Shown here piece after piece: positions 9,098-17,776 of a DNA stretch of 52,522 nt. Both the position numbers and the translations under genes were made by a program. The stretch comes from Gammaproteobacteria bacterium (GTDB lineage Bacteria; Pseudomonadota; Gammaproteobacteria; UBA1113). The notes beneath the pieces are model-generated. The model was given only the letters and a program-made list of their open reading frames with translations. It had not been told where the DNA came from and ran no database searches. Location: NCBI GenBank assembly GCA_020051015.1, contig JAGVJQ010000034.1, positions 1-52,522 of the forward strand, in the 5' to 3' direction. Position 1 is the stretch's first letter; each line of letters starts with the position of its first letter.

Positions 9098-10618
9098 ATG
9101 CCACGTATTAATATTGAAATAGTTATTAAGTTCTTAATAGACACTAAAAAGCAAACGCAAGATTCGGTACCTGATAAAATTAAGAATGATGCTGTATCTT
9201 ATATAAATGAATATTGTAACAAAGATAATAGTTTTCAAACCTTAGACGATAGAGAGGCCGTGTTATTTTCTGCATTCCTGGCTGCACGCTCAATTTCTAA
9301 CAAAACGAAAAATTTAATCTTCGACCCATTCGTGACAAGAATAAATAAAGATATTGATGCGTCGGTAAGTGAAAAGATATTGAAAAAAGTAATTGCGGCT
9401 CGTACAAGTCATATTTTATCAAAAGATTTTATTCCCAATCTTATTAAAATATCCTCTGTGAAAACTAAAAAAATAGTAGCACTTCGTCTTGCCAAATCTA
9501 GGAGTAGAAGTGAAGAAATGACTAAGTGGCGAAAATTACTACCTAGTGATTCTTCACACAATGAAATTGTGCGAGCACCTGTTGACCAATCTCTTAATAA
9601 TCATGCCAGTGGTGGTCCCAGTCAGGAACAGGCACTACCCATTACATCCTTGGCTATGTATTCGCCAGATAAAGAATATATATCAGCTGAAGTTCAAATA
9701 TCGGCTTTATCTCAACTTATAACCCACCTTCATTCTGAAAATAGTTTCAGTGATCCACAGGGAATAGACGTCAAATTATTTACCAGCGTCTTTAACGATA
9801 AAACTGTAAATATTCAAGAAAAACAAAATATTGCAAATGCTTTATTAGCACGACTGCAAAGAGCTATTAATTCTGCTTCACTTAGCATCATGTTTGATAA
9901 TTTAATCTCAGCTTATTTAGATAAAGATTTTGATTTTGAATTTATTTCTGCATTTCTAAATAATCTTAACAACGAAGAAATAATACAACTTTTCCTTAAT
10001 GTCTTTAAGGATGTTGTAAATAGATTTGAACCGTCTGAGCAAACATTACTTAAGCAAGTAATAAATGAAATGTTCGAAAGCAATAATTCAATGATGCCGG
10101 AAGTTATAAAAAAAAGAGCTTTGAGCCCACCTATTAATCAGCCTCCACTTAAAAAGCAAAAAACATCAGATACTAGTGTAAAGAATATTTTTACCAAACC
10201 GAGTACTAATACTTTTTTTGTTGGGAATCCAATCCCTTCGTCGTCTCTTACGACCAAAGATTGGGCTTTTATCCGTGAATTATCAACCTCTGACGTTTCG
10301 CCAACAGTTACATCCATGAATAACACGCCTCGTTACTCAGCAAACACCATTCAACCTGGAACACCGTGGAGGAACATCCTGATATCAGCTATCGCTGAAG
10401 CTTCTCCACCAGTTATGCCAATGAACGAAACACCTAGCTTACCAGCAATACCCGCTAGCGAATTAGATATACAAATACTAGAAACTGGTGATTTATGTTT
10501 GCTTTCAGATAGCGCATTTTTTTCAACATCATCATTAATTACTGAAAATGATACAGAAGCATTACCCGTATCTGCTGATTTTGCATCATCACCGTTACCG
10601 TGGCGTACAAAAACATAA
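9098..10618 (+). CDS. Effector-like protein, paralog 2, with duplicated module and nuclear-signal-like motif
   Basis: This 506-residue protein is unrecognised but clearly related to its upstream neighbour. The start at 9098 has AGGAA upstream and aligns with the start of the paralog; the longer ORF from 8981 runs into the previous gene. Residues 20-130 match the paralog's helical module, and residues 197-310 are a second copy (ALSQLITHL..., AFLNNLNNEEI). KKR at 338-340 and LKKQK at 351-355 form a bipartite nuclear-signal-like motif around SPP. A disordered Ser/Thr/Pro region follows, with PGTPWR internally. The C-terminus has LLSDSAFF and FASSPLPWR. A host-directed effector is inferred from architecture only. 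Confidence 0.75.
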   Translation: MPRINIEIVIKFLIDTKKQTQDSVPDKIKNDAVSYINEYCNKDNSFQTLDDREAVLFSAFLAARSISNKTKNLIFDPFVTRINKDIDASVSEKILKKVIAARTSHILSKDFIPNLIKISSVKTKKIVALRLAKSRSRSEEMTKWRKLLPSDSSHNEIVRAPVDQSLNNHASGGPSQEQALPITSLAMYSPDKEYISAEVQISALSQLITHLHSENSFSDPQGIDVKLFTSVFNDKTVNIQEKQNIANALLARLQRAINSASLSIMFDNLISAYLDKDFDFEFISAFLNNLNNEEIIQLFLNVFKDVVNRFEPSEQTLLKQVINEMFESNNSMMPEVIKKRALSPPINQPPLKKQKTSDTSVKNIFTKPSTNTFFVGNPIPSSSLTTKDWAFIRELSTSDVSPTVTSMNNTPRYSANTIQPGTPWRNILISAIAEASPPVMPMNETPSLPAIPASELDIQILETGDLCLLSDSAFFSTSSLITENDTEALPVSADFASSPLPWRTKT

Positions 10619-10643
10619 GAGATTTTATGTGGGGTGCAGTATG

Positions 10644-11525
10644 TTAATTCTGCTCATACAAGTACATAATGCCCTGAGTAAATGCATCAGGAAAAATCAT
10701 GTCGTGATCGTCATTGGGTAAAATCATATATTTTGATTTAAAATTTTTGTAATTTTGCTGTTGGAGCATTTTGACATAGTTATTTAAACTATCTACCATT
10801 TTGAAATCGCCACCATTTTCTTTGCTTCCAATGCCAAAGAAAACATTAACTGGTAATTGCTTGTGTGATTTAGCATAGGTTTTTTCTAGCTTAAACATAT
10901 AATTATTGTCATACCATAAAGAAGGGCTGACAATAATATAACTGCTAAATAAAGCTGGATTGTTAAGCATCGACCAGCTACCAAATAAGCCACCAAATGA
11001 ATGTCCAACTAACGTTCGTTGATCGTTTAAACGAAATGATTGATTTAAGTAAGGAATCAATTCTGATTGTAAAAATGCAGCAAATTTTGGCGCGCCGCCT
11101 GATAATTTTTGATATTGTGCACCATAACCACCATCGGCCACATACGTTGGAGTGTAATCTTGGGTACGATGTAATTCATATGCTGGAGCGCCAGCATATG
11201 CAATACCAAAAATAAACATCGGTGGAATACGATTACGATCCGATAAATGATTAGTAATCGCTGTCACAATTGGAAAGCTATAATCTGCATCCAGTAAAAA
11301 AATGGCTGGGTATTTTTTATTTGGGTGGATGTAATACTCTGCTGGAATACTAACGTAAATACGATAAGATTCATGTGTATTAGTTGAATCAAGATAACGC
11401 ACTTCAGTGTTGGGCAAGGTCAACGATTCGTAGCGTGCAACATCATCGACATTGCCGGCAGCTAATGCGATTTTTAGTTGCAATAAACTTAGTAATACTG
11501 TGGTAATTATTATAATTTTTTTCAT
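10644..11525 (-). CDS. Secreted alpha/beta-hydrolase esterase (BesA/esterase D-like)
   Basis: From the ATG at 11525 (AGAGAAG upstream) the protein begins MKKIIIITTVLL, a signal peptide ending near IALA, so it is exported. The nucleophile elbow GHSFGG is present, with a DHDM segment near the C-terminus supplying the likely catalytic His. PAIFLLDADYSF near residue 75 matches the COG2819 group of enterobactin/bacillibactin esterase-like enzymes. It has 293 aa. The substrate is unknown: siderophore esters or other acyl esters are possible. The 3' end converges on effector paralog 2 with a 25-base gap. The longer ORF start adds residues upstream of a clear signal peptide and was rejected. Confidence 0.8.
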   Translation of the reverse strand: MKKIIIITTVLLSLLQLKIALAAGNVDDVARYESLTLPNTEVRYLDSTNTHESYRIYVSIPAEYYIHPNKKYPAIFLLDADYSFPIVTAITNHLSDRNRIPPMFIFGIAYAGAPAYELHRTQDYTPTYVADGGYGAQYQKLSGGAPKFAAFLQSELIPYLNQSFRLNDQRTLVGHSFGGLFGSWSMLNNPALFSSYIIVSPSLWYDNNYMFKLEKTYAKSHKQLPVNVFFGIGSKENGGDFKMVDSLNNYVKMLQQQNYKNFKSKYMILPNDDHDMIFPDAFTQGIMYLYEQN

Positions 11526-11555
11526 GAGCTTCTCTGCTAACAACAAATAATCAAA

Positions 11556-11586
11556 TGTAGGGGGCGTATACAATACGTCCCCTACA
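11556..11586. repeat. Hairpin repeat downstream of tkt
   Basis: Arms 11556-11569 and 11573-11586 (14 bases, one mismatch, loop ACA) form a strong stem of the TGTAGGGG...CCCCTACA type. It lies just after the tkt stop and before the esterase gene. On the tkt strand it is not followed by a clean T-run, so it looks more like a dispersed palindromic repeat than a classical terminator, although it may slow transcription. Confidence 0.7.
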
Positions 11587-11592
11587 AAAAAT

Positions 11593-13590
11593 CTATGCTA
11601 ATTCCACAGCCGTTTTTACAATATTCTCTACTGTAACCCCTAATGCTTTAAATACATCGGCTGCTGGTGCTGATTCACCATAGCGATTTAAGCCAATGAT
11701 TTTTCCTTGCAAACCAACATATTTATACCAATAATCAGCTACGGCTGCTTCAATGGCAATTCGTTTTGTGACATCAGGCGGTAATACGCTATCACGATAA
11801 GCTTGATCTTGTGCGTCAAAATATTCCGTACACGGCATGGAGACAACCCATATATTTTGTTTTTGTTCGCGTAATTTAAATGCCGCTTGTTCAGCTAACG
11901 ATACTTCAGAACCTGTTGCAATTAAAATTAAATCAGGTTTTTGATTACGATCCCCACTTAATACATAACCACCACGTTTAATATCTTTTAATTGTTCAAC
12001 ACTACGTGGTTGGCACGGTAAGCTTTGACGAGATAGTAATAAAGAACTAGGACCGGTATGATGTTCGATCGCTTGTTGCCATGCAACCGCTGTTTCCACT
12101 GCATCAGCTGGACGCCACACTGTCATATTAGGTGTTAATCGCAACATCGCCGCATGCTCAACCGGTTGATGGGTTGGGCCGTCTTCACCTAAACCAATTG
12201 AGTCATGAGTATAAACAAAAATAACTTGTTGCTTCATTAATGCAGCCATTCTGACTGCATTACGTGCATAATCAACAAACGTTAAAAATGTACCAACATA
12301 CGGTACAAATCCGCCGTATAATGCCATGCCATTGGCAATCGCTGACATACCAAATTCACGTACGCCAAATGAAAAATAATTTCCGGTGCGATTTTTACGA
12401 CAGAACCAATGTGATTCTTGCCAATTGGTTAAATTGGACTCCGTTAAATCTGCGGAACCGCCAAATAATTCTGGCAATAGAGGGGCATACGCATTGAGCG
12501 CGTTTTGCGATGCTTTACGTGAAGCAATACTCTCTGCTTTTTCTTGCGTGGCTACAATATAATCTTCACTGACTCGTTGCCATTCAGTTGGTAATTGCTT
12601 GTGCCAACGACGTGTTAAATCAGCTGCTTTTTCTGGATAAGCTTTTTGATACGCTTGCCATAAAGTTTGCCATTTTGCATAACGCTTGGCACCGACTTCC
12701 TTCGCATCCCATGCTGAATAAATAGTATCGGGAATTTCAAATGGTGCATAAGACCAATTCAGCGCTTTACGTGTTTCATCAATTTCGGCAGCACCTAATG
12801 GTGCGCCATGGCATTTATGTGAGCCGGCCGCATGAGGCGCACCATAACCAATGGTGGTACGACAACAAATTAAAGTTGGTTTATCAGTCACATCTCGTGC
12901 TTGTTTAATAGCTTTGATTATTGCTTCCGATGAATGCCCATCGACATCAGCAACCACATGCCAACCATATGCTTCAAAACGTTTAGGCGTATCATCGGTA
13001 AACCAGGGGTCAACATTACCATCAATGGAAATACCATTGTCATCCCAAAACGCAATTAATTTTCCTAATCCTAATGTCCCAGCTAATGAACATACTTCGT
13101 GGGAAATGCCTTCCATCAGACAGCCGTCGCCTAAAAAGACATACGTATAATGATCAAACAGCGTAAAATCCGGTTGGTTGAATTCTGCGGCTAAACGTTG
13201 TTCAGCAATCGCCATCCCGACAGCATTAGCAATACCTTGCCCCAATGGCCCGGTCGTAGTCTCAACACCAGGCGCATAACCATATTCTGGATGGCCTGGG
13301 GTTTTAGAGTGTAGTTGGCGAAATTGCTTTAAATCATCCAACGTCATGTCATAACCAGTTAAATGCAATAAAGAGTACAACAGCATCGAACCATGACCAT
13401 TTGAAATAATAAACCGATCACGATTGGGCCATTCAGGATGGACGGGATCATGGGAAAGAAAATCATGCCATAATACTTGGGCAATATCAGCCATACCCAT
13501 AGGCATTCCAGGGTGGCCAGAATTAGCCTTTTGTACCGCATCCATACTTAAAAAACGAATTGCATTCGCTAGTTCGCGACGTGTTGCCAT
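11593..13590 (-). CDS. tkt: Transketolase
   Basis: This thiamine-diphosphate enzyme moves two-carbon units between sugar phosphates, linking glycolysis and the pentose phosphate pathway. The ThDP-binding segment GDGCLMEG...DDN, the [10 protein letters not shown] motif, the GPLGQG motif and the C-terminal transketolase domain with [14 protein letters not shown] are present. I use the ATG at 13590 because GAGGTG lies seven bases upstream; the longer start would be a GTG inside that ribosome binding site. Length is 665 aa, normal. It lies 20 bases after mdh and is probably cotranscribed with it. Confidence 0.97.
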   Translation of the reverse strand: MATRRELANAIRFLSMDAVQKANSGHPGMPMGMADIAQVLWHDFLSHDPVHPEWPNRDRFIISNGHGSMLLYSLLHLTGYDMTLDDLKQFRQLHSKTPGHPEYGYAPGVETTTGPLGQGIANAVGMAIAEQRLAAEFNQPDFTLFDHYTYVFLGDGCLMEGISHEVCSLAGTLGLGKLIAFWDDNGISIDGNVDPWFTDDTPKRFEAYGWHVVADVDGHSSEAIIKAIKQARDVTDKPTLICCRTTIGYGAPHAAGSHKCHGAPLGAAEIDETRKALNWSYAPFEIPDTIYSAWDAKEVGAKRYAKWQTLWQAYQKAYPEKAADLTRRWHKQLPTEWQRVSEDYIVATQEKAESIASRKASQNALNAYAPLLPELFGGSADLTESNLTNWQESHWFCRKNRTGNYFSFGVREFGMSAIANGMALYGGFVPYVGTFLTFVDYARNAVRMAALMKQQVIFVYTHDSIGLGEDGPTHQPVEHAAMLRLTPNMTVWRPADAVETAVAWQQAIEHHTGPSSLLLSRQSLPCQPRSVEQLKDIKRGGYVLSGDRNQKPDLILIATGSEVSLAEQAAFKLREQKQNIWVVSMPCTEYFDAQDQAYRDSVLPPDVTKRIAIEAAVADYWYKYVGLQGKIIGLNRYGESAPAADVFKALGVTVENIVKTAVELA

Positions 13591-13610
13591 TGATAGCACC
13601 TCAATATCAA

Positions 13611-14603
13611 TTAATCAATTAAACCCAATTCTTTTACTGCATCACGTTCACTACGTAATTCATTGAGAGTAATATCAAATTTTTCTTGGGAGAATTTATT
13701 GAAACCAATACCTTCAACGACTTTAAGTTGACCATTTTCAACACGGCATGGATAAGAGAAGATCAAACCTTTATCTACCCCATACTCACCCGTTGAGCAT
13801 TTCGCTACTGAAAAGCTTTCGCCCTTTGGCGTGTCATGCACGATTTGATAAACGGTAGAAATAATCGCGTTGGCTGCAGATGCAGCTGAAGAAGCGCCAC
13901 GGGCTTTAATCACAGCAGCACCACGTTGTTGTACAGTAGGAATAAAATCATTTTTTAACCAGTTTTCATCATGAATCACATCAGCAGCTGAACGGCCATT
14001 AATTTTCGCATGATAAAAATCGGGATATTGAGTCGCAGAATGATTACCCCAGATAGTCATTTCGGTAACCGCAGTTACATCCACACCTGCTTTTTTCGCT
14101 AATTGGAAACGGGCACGTTTTTCATCCAACATAGTCATTGCATAAAAACGATCATGTGGTACGTCTTTGGCATTGTGCATTGCAATTAACGCATTGGTAT
14201 TGCATGGATTACCTACTACTAATGTACGTACATCACTAGCTGCATATTGGCTGAGGGCTTCACCTTGTTTAGTGAAAATACCACCATTAATTTTTAATAA
14301 ATCAGAACGTTCCATGCCTGCTTTACGGGGTACGGCACCAACCATTAATGCCCAATTAATGCCATCATATGCTTTTGATAAATCAGATGTACACACCACA
14401 TTTTTCAATAATGGGAATGCGCAATCATCTAATTCCATCGCTACGCCATCTAAGGCGGGCAATGCTGCTTCTAACTCTAATAGATGTAAATCAACATCAA
14501 CATTGGGGCCAAACATTTGACCTGATGCAATTCTGAACAATAAGGCATAGCCAATTTGGCCTGCCGCACCAGTAATAGCCACTCTTACGCGTTGATTAGC
14601 CAT
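13611..14603 (-). CDS. mdh: Malate dehydrogenase (NAD)
   Basis: It interconverts malate and oxaloacetate in the TCA cycle. The N-terminal nucleotide-binding [17 protein letters not shown], the substrate motif [16 protein letters not shown] and the catalytic [12 protein letters not shown] place it in the approximately 330-residue group (type 2, related to plant cytosolic enzymes) found in Legionella and relatives. It is 330 aa and complete. The gene is upstream of tkt on the same strand and divergent from the mtnB-like gene across a 240-base gap in which I see no RNA structure I can name. Confidence 0.96.
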   Translation of the reverse strand: MANQRVRVAITGAAGQIGYALLFRIASGQMFGPNVDVDLHLLELEAALPALDGVAMELDDCAFPLLKNVVCTSDLSKAYDGINWALMVGAVPRKAGMERSDLLKINGGIFTKQGEALSQYAASDVRTLVVGNPCNTNALIAMHNAKDVPHDRFYAMTMLDEKRARFQLAKKAGVDVTAVTEMTIWGNHSATQYPDFYHAKINGRSAADVIHDENWLKNDFIPTVQQRGAAVIKARGASSAASAANAIISTVYQIVHDTPKGESFSVAKCSTGEYGVDKGLIFSYPCRVENGQLKVVEGIGFNKFSQEKFDITLNELRSERDAVKELGLID

Positions 14604-14843
14604 GAATTTCTCCTGTTATAGGTTTGTGGTCAGATCATACAAGCACATCTGCGGAAAGGGAATAGTTTGCTGTGATTAAACTTTAGCATAAATCTAATTT
14701 CTTACCCTACGGGGAAAACCCGGAGATTAGCTTGATACAATAGTCGTATCAATTTCATTTTGTCTGGATAAGCGATAAAATCTATACTCATGACATCTCA
14801 CGATGAAGGTAGGCGTATGCAATGCCTCTAACAAGGACTGTTT

Positions 14844-15506
14844 ATGAAATCCACATTAATTCAAGCCGACATATATCAAGCAATTAAATACATTGCTGAA
14901 CGTTTATATCAACGCAATTTATTAGCTGCTGCCGACGGTAATATCAGCTATCGTATGGACAATGGCTATATTGCGATTACGGCATCTGGTATTGCCAAAG
15001 TGGCTATTCAGCCCGATGAATTAGCCATCATCAAGCTCAATGGCGAGGTTATATCTGGTAATCCATCAAGTGAAAAACTGATGCACTGTGCAGTTTATCA
15101 AAAGTGTCCGACTGCCCGTTGGGTAATACATGCGCATCCACCTACCGCCATAGCCTGGACTGTTGCCAAACCAGAATTATCCGAATTGCCAGGCAATTGC
15201 ATATCGGAATTGATTCTTGCCGCAGGAAAAATTCCTATCGTTCCTTATGCCAGACCTGGTACTGCAGCAATGGGTGAAAACTTAATTCCTTTTTTACCAA
15301 CATATCGTATTTTATTGCTTGCTCGTCATGGCGCCTTGGCATGGGGTGAAAATTGGCAAGAAGCACTCAATGGCATGGAACGTCTTGAGCACGCTGCACA
15401 AATTTTATTGCATGCCGAAAAATTAGGTGGCATTACTGATTTACCCAGTGAAGAAATTGCGATATTACAAGAGATGCGTATTAAAATTGGAAATAAAACC
15501 ATATGA
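14844..15506 (+). CDS. mtnB: Class II aldolase family: methylthioribulose-1-phosphate dehydratase or aldolase
   Basis: This 220-residue zinc enzyme of the class II aldolase/adducin fold has the metal-binding HAH in VIHAHPPTA and a third His in RLEHAAQ. The phosphate-binding segment reads AADGNIS, rather than the TSGN form I associate with textbook MtnB. Its gene overlaps mtnA by four bases (ATGA), so it acts on the product of MtnA, methylthioribulose-1-phosphate. It could dehydrate that compound (MtnB, methionine salvage) or cleave it to dihydroxyacetone phosphate and methylthioacetaldehyde (Ald2 of the DHAP shunt). No mtnC or mtnD is in the window to decide. The start has AAGGACTG upstream. 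Confidence 0.75.
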   Translation: MKSTLIQADIYQAIKYIAERLYQRNLLAAADGNISYRMDNGYIAITASGIAKVAIQPDELAIIKLNGEVISGNPSSEKLMHCAVYQKCPTARWVIHAHPPTAIAWTVAKPELSELPGNCISELILAAGKIPIVPYARPGTAAMGENLIPFLPTYRILLLARHGALAWGENWQEALNGMERLEHAAQILLHAEKLGGITDLPSEEIAILQEMRIKIGNKTI

Positions 15507-16498
15507 AAAATTTAGTTAGTACTGGTATTCGTCATGAAAATAAACAATTATGGGTATTAGACCAACAGAAATTACCACAAGAAGAAATATGGTTACCTGT
15601 CCCTGATGTCAATACCATGGTTTTTATTATTAAAACTTTAAAAATTCGTGGTGCACCTTTACTAGGGGTTGCAGCTGCACTAACACTTGCACATCTTGCT
15701 GAGACAGGTGCTAATTTAGTTACATTACAACACGCTGCCATGTTATTAAAAAGTGCGCGTCCAACAGCCGTTAATTTAATGCATTGTGTTGATCGCATGA
15801 TGCAAGTTTTAAACGAAAATATTGATAACACAAATCGTTTCATTGCTGAAGCTGAAAATATTTTTGATGAAGATGTAAAGCTTTGCCAAGCCATGGGGAA
15901 ACATGGCGCTTCACTCATTAATGATGGCGATAGTATTTTAACGATTTGCAATACAGGTGGATTAGCAACTGCTGGCATCGGCACTGCATTTGCAGCATTT
16001 AAAACTGCCCATGAACAAGGTAAGCGTATTCATGTTTATGCTTGTGAAACACGACCTTTATTACAAGGCGGTCGATTAACAACATGGGAGCTAGAAAAAG
16101 CGGGTATTCCCCATACTTTAATTTGTGACAGTATGGCTGGGATGTTAATGGCGCAACATAAAATTCAAAAAGTATTTGTAGGTTCTGATCGCATTGCTGC
16201 CAATGGCGACTTTGCTAATAAAATTGGTACCTATAATTTAGCGGTATTAGCAAAATTTCATCATATTCCATTTTATCCGGTGGCCCCCTATACGACATTT
16301 GATCGCAATTGTCCCAATGGGGATGCCATTGTTATCGAACAACGCGATCCAGATGAGGTTTTAGGTGTTGCGGGTAGTTTCGGTAAAGTAACATGGGCAC
16401 CAATACACACCAAGGTCTATAATCCTGCCTTTGATGTTACACCAGTTAACTTGGTAACCAATTTTGTGTCGGACAAAGGTGTAGGAATGTTTGATTAA
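15503..16498 (+). CDS. mtnA: Methylthioribose-1-phosphate isomerase
   Basis: It isomerises 5-methylthioribose-1-phosphate to the ribulose form in methylthioadenosine salvage. The IRGAPLLGVAAAL motif, the catalytic Cys in TICNTGGLAT, the ETRPLLQGGRLT segment and GSDRIAANGDFANKIGTYNLA are characteristic. Length is 331 aa, slightly shorter than many family members but complete. Its ATG overlaps the preceding gene's TGA. Its 3' end overlaps the convergent diguanylate cyclase gene by four bases, so no terminator separates the two. Confidence 0.93.
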   Translation: MKNLVSTGIRHENKQLWVLDQQKLPQEEIWLPVPDVNTMVFIIKTLKIRGAPLLGVAAALTLAHLAETGANLVTLQHAAMLLKSARPTAVNLMHCVDRMMQVLNENIDNTNRFIAEAENIFDEDVKLCQAMGKHGASLINDGDSILTICNTGGLATAGIGTAFAAFKTAHEQGKRIHVYACETRPLLQGGRLTTWELEKAGIPHTLICDSMAGMLMAQHKIQKVFVGSDRIAANGDFANKIGTYNLAVLAKFHHIPFYPVAPYTTFDRNCPNGDAIVIEQRDPDEVLGVAGSFGKVTWAPIHTKVYNPAFDVTPVNLVTNFVSDKGVGMFD

Positions 16499-17682
16499 CG
16501 AAGATTGTTCGGCGCTTTATATGAAGTAAAGTGATAATTATTACGGCCATGTGTTTTGACATAATACATAGCATCATCAGCCGCTTTTATTAAAATTTTT
16601 GCCTCATGACCATCATCGGGATAAAAACTAATTCCGATACACGCGCTAATATAAACGGTATGACCCTCAATACTCATAGGTTCTGCTAACGATTTACAAA
16701 TGCGTTGCGCAATCAAAATAACGTCCGAACGATCTTCTACCTGCTCAACAATAACCGTGAATTCATCTCCACCAATACGTGCAAAAAGATCTGACTCACG
16801 TAAAAAGCTTTTTATTCTGTTGGTCACTTCTACTAAAACTAAATCACCTGCATCGTGACCATAATTATCATTGACTAATTTGAAATTATCTAAATCAATA
16901 TAAAGCAAAGCAATTAATTTTCTTTTGCGCTTAGCTCGCTTGATGGCATTGACTAAATTAATATGAAATAACAAACTATTATCAGCGTGAGTTAATGCAT
17001 CATGAGTAGCCAATTTTTCTAAATCTGTCAATAATTTATCATTTTCAAATTGTAAGTAAATCGTGCTTGTTCTAGAGGCATTAACTCTGAGAGATAATAT
17101 GATTAAATACCCCAAATATAGTATTAAAGCTACGCCAAGCAAATCATGATTGTCTCGATAGTGGAATAAAGTTTGAATAATAAATGGTAATATTATTGGG
17201 ATTAAAAAAATAAACGTAGCGATGCGCATGGTCGATATAGTAATAATGGCTCCTGCGGTGACCCCAGCTACGATTATTAGGCTTAATGTTTTTTGTAAAC
17301 TATCCGCCATTGGCCATAAAAATACACCTATGCTACCCCAACTTACCGCACCTAAAAATAAACTCAATAAAAATAAACCTTGCCATTTTGATAACTGTTG
17401 CTCATGCTTTTGATTAAGATTAAATGCAATCGCAATAATGCTACGAATCAATGTTAGTACTATAACAGATAAATACCAGGTCCATAAAATGGCCTTATCG
17501 GGTACACTATCGAAACCCCATAAAACTATTGAAGCTAAAATAATAATTGGGACTACATTAATATATAATTCATGATAACCGCGTTCTAATAAGGACATGC
17601 TCACTTGTCTCGCAACAGCAGGCGCAATCTTATTTCTATCAATGAGGTTATCTAGTTCCATTAGTGTAGTATTTCCATCCAT
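16495..17682 (-). CDS. Membrane diguanylate cyclase (GGDEF)
   Basis: It makes cyclic di-GMP from GTP. About six hydrophobic segments lie within residues 43-200, so the sensor part is membrane-embedded. The C-terminal GGDEF domain has an intact active site, GGDEF at 304-308. An RESD sequence at 295-298, five residues upstream, is a complete inhibitory I-site, so product inhibition is expected. The usual HDxLTGLPNR entry motif is altered to HDALTHADNS. It has 395 aa and no EAL domain. The first ATG lacks a convincing ribosome binding site, and an ATG eight codons in is possible. Confidence 0.9.
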   Translation of the reverse strand: MDGNTTLMELDNLIDRNKIAPAVARQVSMSLLERGYHELYINVVPIIILASIVLWGFDSVPDKAILWTWYLSVIVLTLIRSIIAIAFNLNQKHEQQLSKWQGLFLLSLFLGAVSWGSIGVFLWPMADSLQKTLSLIIVAGVTAGAIITISTMRIATFIFLIPIILPFIIQTLFHYRDNHDLLGVALILYLGYLIILSLRVNASRTSTIYLQFENDKLLTDLEKLATHDALTHADNSLLFHINLVNAIKRAKRKRKLIALLYIDLDNFKLVNDNYGHDAGDLVLVEVTNRIKSFLRESDLFARIGGDEFTVIVEQVEDRSDVILIAQRICKSLAEPMSIEGHTVYISACIGISFYPDDGHEAKILIKAADDAMYYVKTHGRNNYHFTSYKAPNNLR

Positions 17683-17776
17683 AAAGTATTATTTTAGGGT
17701 CTAGTATTATAAATAGCCTCTAATACTGTAACAAAAAAATCTTGTTTAAGAAAATAATTTTCGATTCTGGGTCATT

